Of a stretch of DNA of 32,687 bases, positions 25,943-32,687 are shown piece by piece. Below the pieces are notes generated by a model. That model was not told the DNA's origin, did no database searches, and saw only the letters and a program-made list of their open reading frames with translations. The stretch spans positions 1 to 32,687 of the forward strand of contig JAAFIC010000034.1 of assembly GCA_013298565.1 (NCBI GenBank). The letters run 5' to 3'. The position numbers were made by a program, and so were the translations under genes. Within the stretch, counting starts at the first letter, position 1, and every line of letters starts with the position of its first letter. The stretch comes from Alphaproteobacteria bacterium (lineage in GTDB: Bacteria; Pseudomonadota; Alphaproteobacteria; Elsterales; Elsteraceae).

Positions 25943-26683
25943 ATGTCCGTGATGCGTTTGAGCTTTCGATCGACCGCCAGTGTGGTTGTGTTAGCGATTG
26001 GTTTAGCCGGATGCCAAACAACGGGGGCACCCTCTGAGGTAAAAACATCGAGCGCTCCGACAGCAGCCGAAGAACAACTGCGTCAAGATGCACAGGTCTA
26101 TAACGAAACCGTTGGCGGCGGTGTGGCTGTCGGCGCGTTAATTGGCGGGTTGTTGGGCGTTGCGCTTGGTGCCGCGAGCGGCGACTCGAAAAATATGGTC
26201 CGCTATGGTCTTGCAGGGGCTGCCGCAGGCGGGATTATGGGGGGGGTTGATGGCTATATGACGGCCAAGGCTCAGGAAAACTCCAACAATCAGGTTCGTA
26301 TGCTGGCGTCGATGAAAGAGGATGTTGAAAAAGATAATAATCGCCTGCGACAACTTCTAAGAAATTCAAGTATTGTTCTCGCTGAAAGTAAAGAAAAATT
26401 AGATAAAATCAAAGAAAACGTCCAGCTAAAGAAAATTACTCTCGCTCAAGCCGAAGCTGAACGCCAGAATGTTCAGAAAAATCAGACGTTAATGGCAAAT
26501 GCCCTTAAAGGACTTTCCGAAAAACGAGACCGTTATCAAGAAACAGCAAGCAAAATGAAGTCGAACGGTGGCGATACACGGCAACTCGATTCGGAGATTA
26601 ATCAGCTTCAGCAACAGGTATCGAGTTTGGAAAATATGGTATCGAGCCTGAATACAGCCTTGGAGGTGTCGCGTGTTGGTTAA
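25943..26683 (+). CDS. Glycine-zipper coiled-coil lipoprotein (possible TagQ-like partner)
   Basis: 246 aa from ATG 25943, with AGGAGG six bases upstream. The signal peptide ends in lipobox AIGLAGC, so it is lipidated. Two glycine-zipper stretches (VGALIGGLLGVALGAASG and GLAGAAAGGIMGGVDGYM, ~58-110) may insert in or lie against a membrane. The C-terminal half is a long coiled coil (KEDVEKDNNRLRQLLRN, EINQLQQQVSSLENMVSSL). The 136-base gap before it could hold its own promoter. The last 11 bases overlap the next gene. Together with the SUMF1 protein and ABC pair it fills the slot of the outer-membrane lipoprotein TagQ, though no sequence claim to TagQ is made. Confidence 0.75.
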   Translation: MSVMRLSFRSTASVVVLAIGLAGCQTTGAPSEVKTSSAPTAAEEQLRQDAQVYNETVGGGVAVGALIGGLLGVALGAASGDSKNMVRYGLAGAAAGGIMGGVDGYMTAKAQENSNNQVRMLASMKEDVEKDNNRLRQLLRNSSIVLAESKEKLDKIKENVQLKKITLAQAEAERQNVQKNQTLMANALKGLSEKRDRYQETASKMKSNGGDTRQLDSEINQLQQQVSSLENMVSSLNTALEVSRVG

Positions 26684-27161
26684 TCGCCTGGCTCTTGCCA
26701 TCGTATTCGCGAGCATACTTACGGGCTGCTCGACTTATGTTAATCAACGGGCTGATTTAATGGCGGGCGGGCCGCAAGCGCGCGTGGCCTCGGCGCAGGC
26801 CGATGTGAATTCAGCCAAATCCACCAATCAAAATCTACAAGATCAACTGGTCTCGGTAGAGCGGGATATTGAGCGCAACGAAAAGCGCGTTGCGAGTGCT
26901 CAGGCCGATTTGGAAAAAACCAACGCAACCCTGGCCAGCGCCCGATCTCAGCAAAAAATCAGCGCGCAGCAATATGCAAAGCTGAAGGCTGAATCCGACA
27001 CGTTAAACCGGGAGCTTGCTGCCTTGGATCTCCAGTTGCAGGGCGATCGCGGTAAGGCCGATGCGGGGCCGCAAGTGGCGGCCAAGGAAGCACGCTTAAA
27101 GGATCTTGAGCGTCGGAAAGCTGATCTCGAAAAAGCCATGAAGCTTGCTGTGAGCGGCTAG
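26673..27161 (+). CDS. Small coiled-coil lipoprotein
   Basis: 162 aa from GTG 26673, supported by GGAGG eight bases upstream and by overlap with the preceding gene. Lipobox ILTGC. The rest is heptad-rich helix (NQNLQDQLVSVERDIERNEK, EARLKDLERRKADLEKAM). It probably pairs with the preceding lipoprotein through coiled coils. Last gene of the srf/Tag-like run; its TAG stop is the first part of a palindromic repeat, and the rhodanese gene converges 16 bases further on. Confidence 0.75.
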   Translation: MLVNRLALAIVFASILTGCSTYVNQRADLMAGGPQARVASAQADVNSAKSTNQNLQDQLVSVERDIERNEKRVASAQADLEKTNATLASARSQQKISAQQYAKLKAESDTLNRELAALDLQLQGDRGKADAGPQVAAKEARLKDLERRKADLEKAMKLAVSG

Positions 27162-27175
27162 AGCAAATCCCGAGC
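27160..27175. repeat. Intergenic repeat copy 1 (AGAGCAAATCCCGAGC)
   Basis: This 16-base sequence is identical to 29373-29388. It starts within the TAG stop of the lipoprotein gene and fills the 16-base gap to the convergent rhodanese gene. It appears to be the truncated head of the longer palindromic element seen complete at 29373. Confidence 0.7.
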
Positions 27176-27177
27176 GG

Positions 27178-27603
27178 TTACAGGCGCCCCGGCTCCGTAC
27201 CCGTGGCCAGCGGAAATCCTTCGTCTTCCCAGCCGGTCAGGCCGCCCAGCATGAGCTTTACCTTCCGGCCAAGCTCAGACAGGCGCAGCGCGCCGCGATC
27301 TGCGCCGTTGCAGTGCGGCCCCGCGCAATAGACCACGAAGAGCGTATCCTTCGGGTAAACCGACAGGCTTGCTTCGGTCATGTCGCGATAGGGCAGATTG
27401 AGTGCGCCCGGCACATGCCCGCGCGCATAGGCACTTGGGCCGCGCACTTCGAGCAGTACGAAATCTGGGTTTCCCGAACTCAGCGCGGCGTGAACATCGG
27501 CGCAATCGGTTTCAAACGCCAGCCGCGCGGCAAAATGGGCGCGGGCGACTGCCGGGTCGGCGGCGGGAATAGCGGTGACAGAGGAGGGTTCGGTCAGGGG
27601 CAT
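27178..27603 (-). CDS. Single-domain rhodanese-like protein
   Basis: 141 aa. Rhodanese fold with FVLLEVRGPSAYARGHVPGA (conserved D/E-R and H) and the active-site loop VVYCAGPHCNGADRG (Cys, persulfide carrier), ending KLMLGGLTGWEDEGFPLA. Such proteins transfer sulfane sulfur or act in redox/stress responses. It is divergent from the FtrA-type regulator (71 bases between starts), a pairing that suggests control by that regulator. Cytoplasmic, complete, of normal length. Confidence 0.85.
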   Translation of the reverse strand: MPLTEPSSVTAIPAADPAVARAHFAARLAFETDCADVHAALSSGNPDFVLLEVRGPSAYARGHVPGALNLPYRDMTEASLSVYPKDTLFVVYCAGPHCNGADRGALRLSELGRKVKLMLGGLTGWEDEGFPLATGTEPGRL

Positions 27604-27674
27604 CGTTTTTCTCTAGCGTCGCGGGTTGATGCACCGACCGTGCCCGATACGGCGCAGCTTGACGATTGGCCTAA

Positions 27675-28700
27675 ATGCCAACTACCCTTAAGATCATGCC
27701 AAAAGCCGAAACCCCCGCCTTGAGTAACCCCAGCGTCGTCGCGCTTGCTTATGATGGGTTGTGCCTGTTCGAGTTCGGCATTGTCGCGGAGGTATTCGGC
27801 TTATCCCGCCCAGAGATTACGCGGCCCGACTGGTACAGGTTCCGCATCGCCGCTGTCGATCCGCTGCCGTTGCGCGCGCAAGGCGGGATGCTTAGAATCG
27901 TAACCGATGGCGGGTTGGAGTTGCTGGCAGACGCCGGAACCATCCTCGTTCCCGGTTGGCGCAGCGTGAACGGCGATGTGCCGGAAGCGTTGTGTAGCGC
28001 GCTTTGCGCCGCTGCCCACAGGGGCGCGCGGATTCTGTCCGTCTGTTCCGGTCTCGTCGTGTTGGCCGAAGCGGGATTGCTGGCCGGGCGACGCGCCACG
28101 ACCCATTGGCGTCATCTCGACCAAGTCGCGGCGCGCTTCCCGTGGCTGTCGCTCGATCCCAACGTGCTGTATGTCGATGAAGGACAAATCCTCACCTCGG
28201 CGGGCAGTGCGGCGGGGTTGGATCTCTGTTTGCATCTGGTGCGGCGCGATTTTGGCGCAGAGATTGCCAATCTGGTCGCCCGGCGGTTGGTCGTCGCCCC
28301 GCATCGGGAGGGAGGGCAGGCGCAGTTTATTGATCGGCCCGTTCCCCAACGGGCGGGGAGCCTTTTTGCGGCGCTGTTTGCGCGCGTGCAAACGGAGATT
28401 GCCGAGGCTTGGCCCGTGGACCGGCTGGCTGCTACTGCGGGTATGAGCCGCCGCACGTTCCTACGCCGCTTCCAAGATGCAACCGGCACAACCCCGACCG
28501 ATTGGCTCCTGAGCCTGCGGCTTCAGGGCGTGAAAGATTTACTTGAAACCAGCACTCTCTCGGTCGAAGCGATTGCCACGCGCTGCGGCTTCGGCGCGGC
28601 AGGCACGTTGCGGCATCATTTTCGCCAGCGTTTGGGCATGACGCCGCAAACCTATCGGCAGCGGTTCCGCACTCTTCCCCACGAAACGGCGGCACTGTAA
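27675..28700 (+). CDS. ftrA: GlxA/FtrA-type AraC-family transcriptional regulator
   Basis: 341 aa. The N-terminal ~200 residues are a DJ-1/PfpI (GATase1-like) domain: VVALAYDGLCLFEFGIVAEV, TILVPGWRSVNGDVPEAL and ARILSVCSGLVVLAEAGLL with the nucleophile-elbow Cys. The C-terminal ~100 residues carry the double HTH of AraC regulators (MSRRTFLRRFQDATGTTP, EAIATRCGFGAAGTLRHHF). The wording of the N-terminal domain fits FtrA, though the specific regulon is inferred. The divergent rhodanese is a likely target. ATG 27675 is used; ATG 27696 is also possible. Confidence 0.85.
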   Translation: MPTTLKIMPKAETPALSNPSVVALAYDGLCLFEFGIVAEVFGLSRPEITRPDWYRFRIAAVDPLPLRAQGGMLRIVTDGGLELLADAGTILVPGWRSVNGDVPEALCSALCAAAHRGARILSVCSGLVVLAEAGLLAGRRATTHWRHLDQVAARFPWLSLDPNVLYVDEGQILTSAGSAAGLDLCLHLVRRDFGAEIANLVARRLVVAPHREGGQAQFIDRPVPQRAGSLFAALFARVQTEIAEAWPVDRLAATAGMSRRTFLRRFQDATGTTPTDWLLSLRLQGVKDLLETSTLSVEAIATRCGFGAAGTLRHHFRQRLGMTPQTYRQRFRTLPHETAAL

Positions 28701-28806
28701 AGTTCCGCGTGCGTCACGGTCGTCCTGCCTGATTTTGTTGCAGGGCCGGAGCGAGGCGGCTATCGTCCCCAGTGATAAGATTGTTTTGCCGTGAGGACGC
28801 CGCGTC

Positions 28807-29373
28807 ATGCTGAAATTTGCCCCTACCGCCCACCGCCCGCTGCTCGCCCGCTATCTGTCCAACGCCTCCTGGATGACCAAGGGCATTGCCATTCTGATTG
28901 GCTCGCTGATCTTGGCGCTCTCGGCGCAAATCTCCGTACCGATGTATCCGGTGCCGATGACGATGCAGACTTACGCCTTGTTGATCGTCGCGGCCCTCGG
29001 TGGCTGGACCATTGGCCTCGGGGCGATTGCGGCCTATTTGATCGAAGGGGCGCTGGGCCTGCCCGTTTTCGCGAACGGCGGCGCGGGTTTGGCCTATATG
29101 GCAGGCCCGACCGGCGGCTTCCTGTTCGGCTTCCTGCTGAGTGGCGCGATTGCGGCCTTCGCTGCCGAACGCGGCCTGCTTCGCACTTGGGGCGGCGCGA
29201 TTGTGCTGCTGACGGTTGCCCATTTGGCAGTGTTCCTGCCGGGTGTGGGCTGGCTCTCCACTTTCATTGGGCTTGAGAAGGCCATTGCCGTCGGCTTCAT
29301 GCCCTTCATCGTCGGAACAGTGCTGAAAACCGGCCTTGCCGTACTAACCGTGCGCGCCGCTGACCGCCGTTAA
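28807..29373 (+). CDS. bioY: Biotin transporter BioY (ECF S-component)
   Basis: 188 aa, all-membrane, with about six TM helices. Family hallmarks are ISVPMYPVPMTMQTYALLI, GAIAAYLIEGALGLPVF, AYMAGPTGGFLFGFLLSGAI and VGFMPFIVGTVLKTGLA. Takes up biotin, alone or with an ECF AT module; no BioMN is visible here. GTGAGGAC lies about ten bases before the ATG. No BioR or BirA site was recognised in the 106 bases upstream. The TAA stop is immediately followed by a palindromic repeat, and a DUF1284 pseudogene in the same orientation lies just downstream. Confidence 0.92.
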   Translation: MLKFAPTAHRPLLARYLSNASWMTKGIAILIGSLILALSAQISVPMYPVPMTMQTYALLIVAALGGWTIGLGAIAAYLIEGALGLPVFANGGAGLAYMAGPTGGFLFGFLLSGAIAAFAAERGLLRTWGGAIVLLTVAHLAVFLPGVGWLSTFIGLEKAIAVGFMPFIVGTVLKTGLAVLTVRAADRR

Positions 29374-29508
29374 GAGCAAATCCCGAGCAGGTGGGATCAC
29401 CTGCGACGACGCATTTGCAAAACAAAACAATGGCTTAGAGCGATTGACGTGAGCCAAAGCGAACGAAAAACGCTCTAGAGCCGCGCGCCTTAACTCTGGC
29501 GCGGCTCT
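29373..29508. repeat. Compound palindromic intergenic repeat (three hairpins)
   Basis: Three consecutive dyads are present: GCAAAT (29376-29381)/ATTTGC (29413-29418) enclosing CAGGTG (29388-29393)/CACCTG (29398-29403); TAGAGCG (29436-29442)/CGCTCTA (29471-29477); and AGAGCCGCGC (29477-29486)/GCGCGGCTCT (29499-29508). The first 16 bases recur at 27160. It resembles the mobile palindromic repeats scattered between genes in alphaproteobacteria. It sits where the 5' half of the DUF1284 gene should be. It may also help end bioY transcription. Confidence 0.7.
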
Positions 29509-29509
29509 A

Positions 29510-29823
29510 AAACACGGCACTCAAGCGCGCCTCATCACCGGGCCGGATTCGATTTGCGCCGGGTTGCTTGGCTGCCGCAACGACGATGGCCACTGCCGGA
29601 ACGAGAGCGTTACCGAGCGCGATACCACCGCCCTTGAGTTGCTTCAGCCGTTCTTCGAGCATCGGCTGGAGACAGGGGCAGAAATCCCCGATCTCCTCGC
29701 CCGCCGCCCGGTTTTACGCGCCGCCTATCACAACGGCGCGTTTCAAGCCGCCTGCGAGGGGTGCCCGTGGCAGAGCTTCTGCCGGGACACGCCGAGGGGG
29801 GCTATCGGGGGGCGCTGTTTTAG
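29510..29823 (+). pseudogene. DUF1284 family protein remnant, 5'-truncated and frameshifted
   Basis: The open frame reads ARLITGPDSICAGLLG, DGHCRNESVTERDTTALELL, AAYHNGAFQAACEGCPWQSF and then CRD. This matches, as I recall it, the C-terminal two thirds of DUF1284 proteins, with conserved Cys residues that may hold a metal or Fe-S centre. After Asp (29786-29788) one base is missing: skipping to 29791 gives AEGGYRGALF and a TAG at 29821-29823, the expected C-terminus, while the original frame runs on into acs antisense. The N-terminal third is replaced by the compound palindromic repeat. No start codon. Third-position G+C still looks coding, so decay is recent. Confidence 0.6.
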
Positions 29824-29859
29824 AGCATCGTGCGTCAACTATGACGCACGATGCTCTAA
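29820..29859. repeat. Perfect 18-base inverted repeat with 4-base loop
   Basis: The arms are 29820-29837 and 29842-29859 (TTAGAGCATCGTGCGTCA and its reverse complement), with loop ACTA. The left arm supplies the TAG of the DUF1284 remnant and the right arm supplies the TAG of acs on the minus strand. It can act as a bidirectional stem-loop between convergent transcripts, but there is no long T-tract. Confidence 0.85.
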
Positions 29860-31793
29860 GAGCGATTCATCCGATGCTCGACCAGATCCGTCACCACGCC
29901 GGGATCGGCGAGAGTGGAGGTATCGCCCAGCGCGTCGTGCTCGTTCGCGGCGATTTTTCGCAGGATACGGCGCATGATTTTGCCGGAGCGGGTTTTGGGC
30001 AAGCCGGGCGACCATTGGATGAGGTCCGGCGAGGCGATGGGGCCGATTTCCTTACGAACCCAGGCCACCAGTTCTTTCCGCAACTCTTCGGTCGGCTCTT
30101 CGCCGCTGTTGAGCGTTACGTAGGCATAGATGCCTTGGCCCTTCAGGTCGTGTGGATACCCGACAACGGCGGCTTCGGCAACTTTTGGGTGCGCGACCAG
30201 GGCGCTTTCGACTTCTGCCGTGCCCATGCGATGCCCAGAAACATTGATGACATCATCAACGCGGCCTGTAATCCAATAATATCCGTCTTCATCCCGGCGG
30301 GCGCCGTCGCCCGTGAAATACTTGCCAGGGAAGGTAGAAAAATAGGTTTCGACGAAACGCTTATGGTCGCCGTAAACGGAGCGGGCTTGGCCGGGCCAGC
30401 TTTCGGTAATGCACAAATTGCCATCGGCGGCGCCCGCGAGGACTACACCGTCATTATCGACCAAAGCCGGAACCACGCTGAAGAAGGGCAGCGTGGCCGA
30501 GCCGGGTTTGGTGGCAATCGCGCCGGGCAGCGGGCTAATCAGAATCCCGCCGGTTTCAGTCTGCCACCAAGTATCGACAATCGGGCAGCGCCCGTCACCG
30601 ACAACGCGGTTATACCACAGCCAGGCTTCCGGGTTGATGGGTTCGCCGACCGACCCCAGGATTCGCAAAGAGGCTCGGCTCGTCGTCTTCACCGGTGCTT
30701 CGCCTTCGCGCATCAGCGCCCGAATGGCGGTGGGGGCCGTGTAGAATATGTTGACGTTATACTTATCAATGACTTGCCAGAAGCGCGACACGTCTGGGTA
30801 GTTTGGCACGCCCTCGAACATCAACGTCGTCGCGCCATTGGCGAGCGGACCATAGACGATATAGGAATGCCCTGTAACCCAACCCACATCGGCGGTACAC
30901 CAGTAAACCTCGCCGTCGCGGTAATCGAACACAAGTTTGTGGGTGAGCGCGGCAAAAACCAAATAACCGCCGCTCGTGTGCAGCACGCCCTTTGGTTTGC
31001 CCGTCGAACCCGATGTGTAGAGAATGAACAGCGGGTCTTCTGCATTCATTTCTTCCGGCGGACAGTCGGCGGAAACTTTGGCGGTTTCTTCGTGATACCA
31101 AAGGTCGCGGCCCGCGACCATCGGCACCGCGCCGCCAGTGCGCTTGACGACCAGCACGGTTTTAACGTCTGGGCAGGTTTTGAGCGCGTCATCGGCGTTC
31201 TTTTTCAGCGGAACCTTTTTGCCACCGCGCAAGCCTTCATCGGCGGTGATAATCAGCGTGCTCTCGCAGTCCTGCACGCGGTTGGCCAGCGAGTCCGGCG
31301 AAAAACCGCCAAACACCACCGAGTGAATCGCGCCAATGCGGGCGCAGGCGAGCATAGCATAGGTGGCTTCGGGGATCATCGGCAGGTAGATCGTTACGCG
31401 GTCGCCCTTTTTGACACCCTGAGCCTTCAGCACATTGGCGAGGCGCGAGACGGCTTCATGGGCTTCGCGGTAGGTAATTTTGCGGCTCTCGTCCGGCGAA
31501 TCGCCTTCCCAGAGTATCGCCACTTGATCGCCGCGCGTCGCTAAATGCCGATCCAGGCAGTTGGCCGAGACGTTCAAGGTGCCGTCGCCGAACCAACGAA
31601 TGCGGGCGTTATCGGAAAAATCGACATCGCGCACTTCGGTGAACGGCTTCATCCAAGTGACATTCTGGGCGTATTCGCGCCAAAAACCGTCCGGGTCTTG
31701 TACCGAACGATCATAGAGGCTGCGATAATTGGCTTCAGTCACCTGGGCGTGGGCGGCAATCGCCTCGGGTACGGGGAACAGCGTCTGGCTCAT
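29856..31793 (-). CDS. acs: Acetyl-CoA synthetase (AMP-forming)
   Basis: 645 aa from ATG 31793 (GAGG eight bases upstream; the frame extends 19 codons further without support). Normal Acs length. Motifs: [19 protein letters not shown] (P-loop), [39 protein letters not shown] and the C-terminal [16 protein letters not shown], whose Lys is the reversible acetylation site in the family. Makes acetyl-CoA from acetate via acetyl-AMP. Divergent from the MarR regulator. Its stop codon lies inside a palindromic repeat. Confidence 0.95.
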   Translation of the reverse strand: MSQTLFPVPEAIAAHAQVTEANYRSLYDRSVQDPDGFWREYAQNVTWMKPFTEVRDVDFSDNARIRWFGDGTLNVSANCLDRHLATRGDQVAILWEGDSPDESRKITYREAHEAVSRLANVLKAQGVKKGDRVTIYLPMIPEATYAMLACARIGAIHSVVFGGFSPDSLANRVQDCESTLIITADEGLRGGKKVPLKKNADDALKTCPDVKTVLVVKRTGGAVPMVAGRDLWYHEETAKVSADCPPEEMNAEDPLFILYTSGSTGKPKGVLHTSGGYLVFAALTHKLVFDYRDGEVYWCTADVGWVTGHSYIVYGPLANGATTLMFEGVPNYPDVSRFWQVIDKYNVNIFYTAPTAIRALMREGEAPVKTTSRASLRILGSVGEPINPEAWLWYNRVVGDGRCPIVDTWWQTETGGILISPLPGAIATKPGSATLPFFSVVPALVDNDGVVLAGAADGNLCITESWPGQARSVYGDHKRFVETYFSTFPGKYFTGDGARRDEDGYYWITGRVDDVINVSGHRMGTAEVESALVAHPKVAEAAVVGYPHDLKGQGIYAYVTLNSGEEPTEELRKELVAWVRKEIGPIASPDLIQWSPGLPKTRSGKIMRRILRKIAANEHDALGDTSTLADPGVVTDLVEHRMNRS

Positions 31794-32048
31794 CGTCGGA
31801 TCCTCTCCATCATCTTTAAGACCGGGAGCGCAGCGCGAGAACCGATCCATTTTGCCTCTTAACCGGACAAGTCTCTTACTTTAGCGCACTTGGACCCCTT
31901 TTGGAGGCCGCGCGAAATGCCGCGCCCCTGCTTTTTATTTTACATTTATTTATTGTTTAATAATGAATAGGAAAATTACAGATGATCCTTGCTTGAATAC
32001 CCGCTGTTGCCTCGGATAAGGTGCGGCCCAGTTTCCCGGAGGCCCGTC
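31794..32048. promoter_or_regulatory. Divergent promoter region acs / marR-type gene
   Basis: 255 bases between starts, with a strikingly A+T-rich core at about 31930-31985 (TTTATTTTACATTTATTTAT and following). Likely holds promoters for both genes and possibly a MarR operator, but no dyad convincing enough to call was seen. Confidence 0.35.
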
Positions 32049-32588
32049 ATGCCGCACCCGCCCGCCTCGCCTCCTCTCCGTCCCGTACCCGCGTCGGTGC
32101 CGCAGGAGGCGCGGGCGCTTGTTGTCCCCTTTGATCGCACTAATCTCATGCAGCATCCGGCAATAACAGCGACAGAGGCTTATGCATTGGAAGCACAGAT
32201 AGGGTATTTATTGCGGCGCGCCCATCAGCGCCATGTATCGCTCTTCACTCAAATCTTTGGTGTCGATGGGCTAACCCCGATGCAGTATGCGGCGCTGGTG
32301 AAAATTAGCGAACTGACCGAGATAAGCCAAAATTTACTGGGCCGCTTAGTGGCGATGGACCCGGCGACCAGTCAGGGCGTTGTGAAACGGCTGATTGAAC
32401 AGGGCCTTGTGACCCGTCAGAACGACCCCAACGACCGCCGCCGGGCACTTCTCAGTCTAACGCCTGCCGGGCAAGTGATGATCGACGCCCATATTCCATT
32501 GGGTCGCGTGGCGAGCGCCGAAACTTTGGCCCCCCTTTCGGCAGAGGAGCGCGCGCAGCTTCTCGGGCTGTTGAGTAAAATAACGTAA
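32049..32588 (+). CDS. MarR-family transcriptional regulator
   Basis: 179 aa from ATG 32049, chosen for GGAGG six bases upstream; alternatives are 31989 (longer) and ATG 32148, which gives a typical 146-aa MarR. The winged helix is seen as GLTPMQYAALVKISELTEIS, LLGRLVAMDPATSQGVVKRL and GLVTRQNDPNDRRRALLSLT, the wing with the conserved D-x-R-R. The Pro-rich N-terminal ~35 residues are not part of the fold. Ligand and targets unknown; the divergent acs gene is the obvious candidate. Confidence 0.85.
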   Translation: MPHPPASPPLRPVPASVPQEARALVVPFDRTNLMQHPAITATEAYALEAQIGYLLRRAHQRHVSLFTQIFGVDGLTPMQYAALVKISELTEISQNLLGRLVAMDPATSQGVVKRLIEQGLVTRQNDPNDRRRALLSLTPAGQVMIDAHIPLGRVASAETLAPLSAEERAQLLGLLSKIT

Positions 32589-32687
32589 GCCGCAGAATAA
32601 TGGCATTTTAGCCTTTGCTAACAGGTTCTTAAGACTCGTCGCTTAAGTTAAATCGTCGATCGGGGTGAACTCCCTTCTCAGATCGGA

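Noticed and set aside
9449..27161. Classification as a VWA-MoxR (VMAP-type) ternary conflict system
   Set aside because: VWA and trypsin genes are present, but no MoxR AAA+ ATPase or VMAP-like gene is visible; Srf and Tag-like families explain the cluster better.
9449..27161. A type VI secretion locus
   Set aside because: Only accessory Tag-like and PpkA-VWA-like proteins are present; no TssB/C, Hcp, VgrG, TssJ/L/M or ClpV was seen.
29568..31544. 658-codon open frame on the plus strand
   Set aside because: It is the antisense shadow of acs, whose motifs and length are decisive; the translated product has no recognisable domain.
1..32687. CRISPR arrays, rRNA genes, insertion sequences and complete integrases
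   Set aside because: No regularly spaced repeats, rRNA-like sequence or transposase/integrase domain was found.

Overview
The window reads as chromosomal DNA from an alphaproteobacterium, most likely a Rhodospirillales-type organism. This is inferred from the G+C-rich coding style, the FtrA/BioY/DUF4864/RlmI-type genes, and the palindromic intergenic repeats of a kind common in alphaproteobacteria. No species is claimed. Housekeeping genes (rlmI-like, gpt, tRNA-Arg, bioY, acs) flank two accessory blocks.

Left block (1-3775). An A+T-richer three-gene operon on the minus strand encodes, in order of transcription, a HARE-HTH + Nudix protein, a membrane protein with a PLD-like C-terminal domain, and a SelD/PurM-superfamily protein. 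The genes are separated by 2 bases or overlap, so they are probably co-translated. The operon sits beside a 5'-truncated hipA kinase remnant and a 379-base scar-like stretch. It looks like a horizontally acquired nucleotide-handling or defence cassette, but its function is unknown.

Housekeeping stretch (3776-9424). Contents are an RlmI-type rRNA methyltransferase, a xanthine-guanine phosphoribosyltransferase, a DUF4864 protein, a lipoprotein with an OmpA-like end, tRNA-Arg(ACG) followed by a terminator, and a chemotaxis receptor.

Central block (9449-27161), about 17.7 kb and the most interesting part. A divergent membrane-anchored trypsin-like protease faces a long plus-strand run: SrfA-like protein plus VWA domain (split by an apparent frameshift), a second SrfA-like protein, SrfB-like actin/Hsp70-fold ATPase, SrfC-like GTPase, a membrane Sel1-repeat protein, a periplasmic SH3-like + VWA protein resembling the extracytoplasmic half of the T6SS kinase PpkA, an ABC ATPase, an FtsX/MacB-type permease, a periplasmic SUMF1/FGE-domain protein and two coiled-coil lipoproteins. 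The last six resemble the PpkA-VWA/TagT/TagS/TagR/TagQ signalling module of Pseudomonas type VI secretion, but no kinase, phosphatase or T6SS structural gene is present. My reading is an envelope-spanning sensor (lipoprotein, SUMF1, VWA and ABC parts) coupled to cytoplasmic SrfB/SrfC NTPases, with the protease as a possible output.

Right block (27178-32588). A rhodanese is divergent from an FtrA-type AraC regulator. Then come BioY, a DUF1284 pseudogene truncated by compound palindromic repeats, acetyl-CoA synthetase, and a divergent MarR regulator. Several palindromic repeats start exactly at stop codons. The last ~100 bases (32589-32687) hold nothing I can call.
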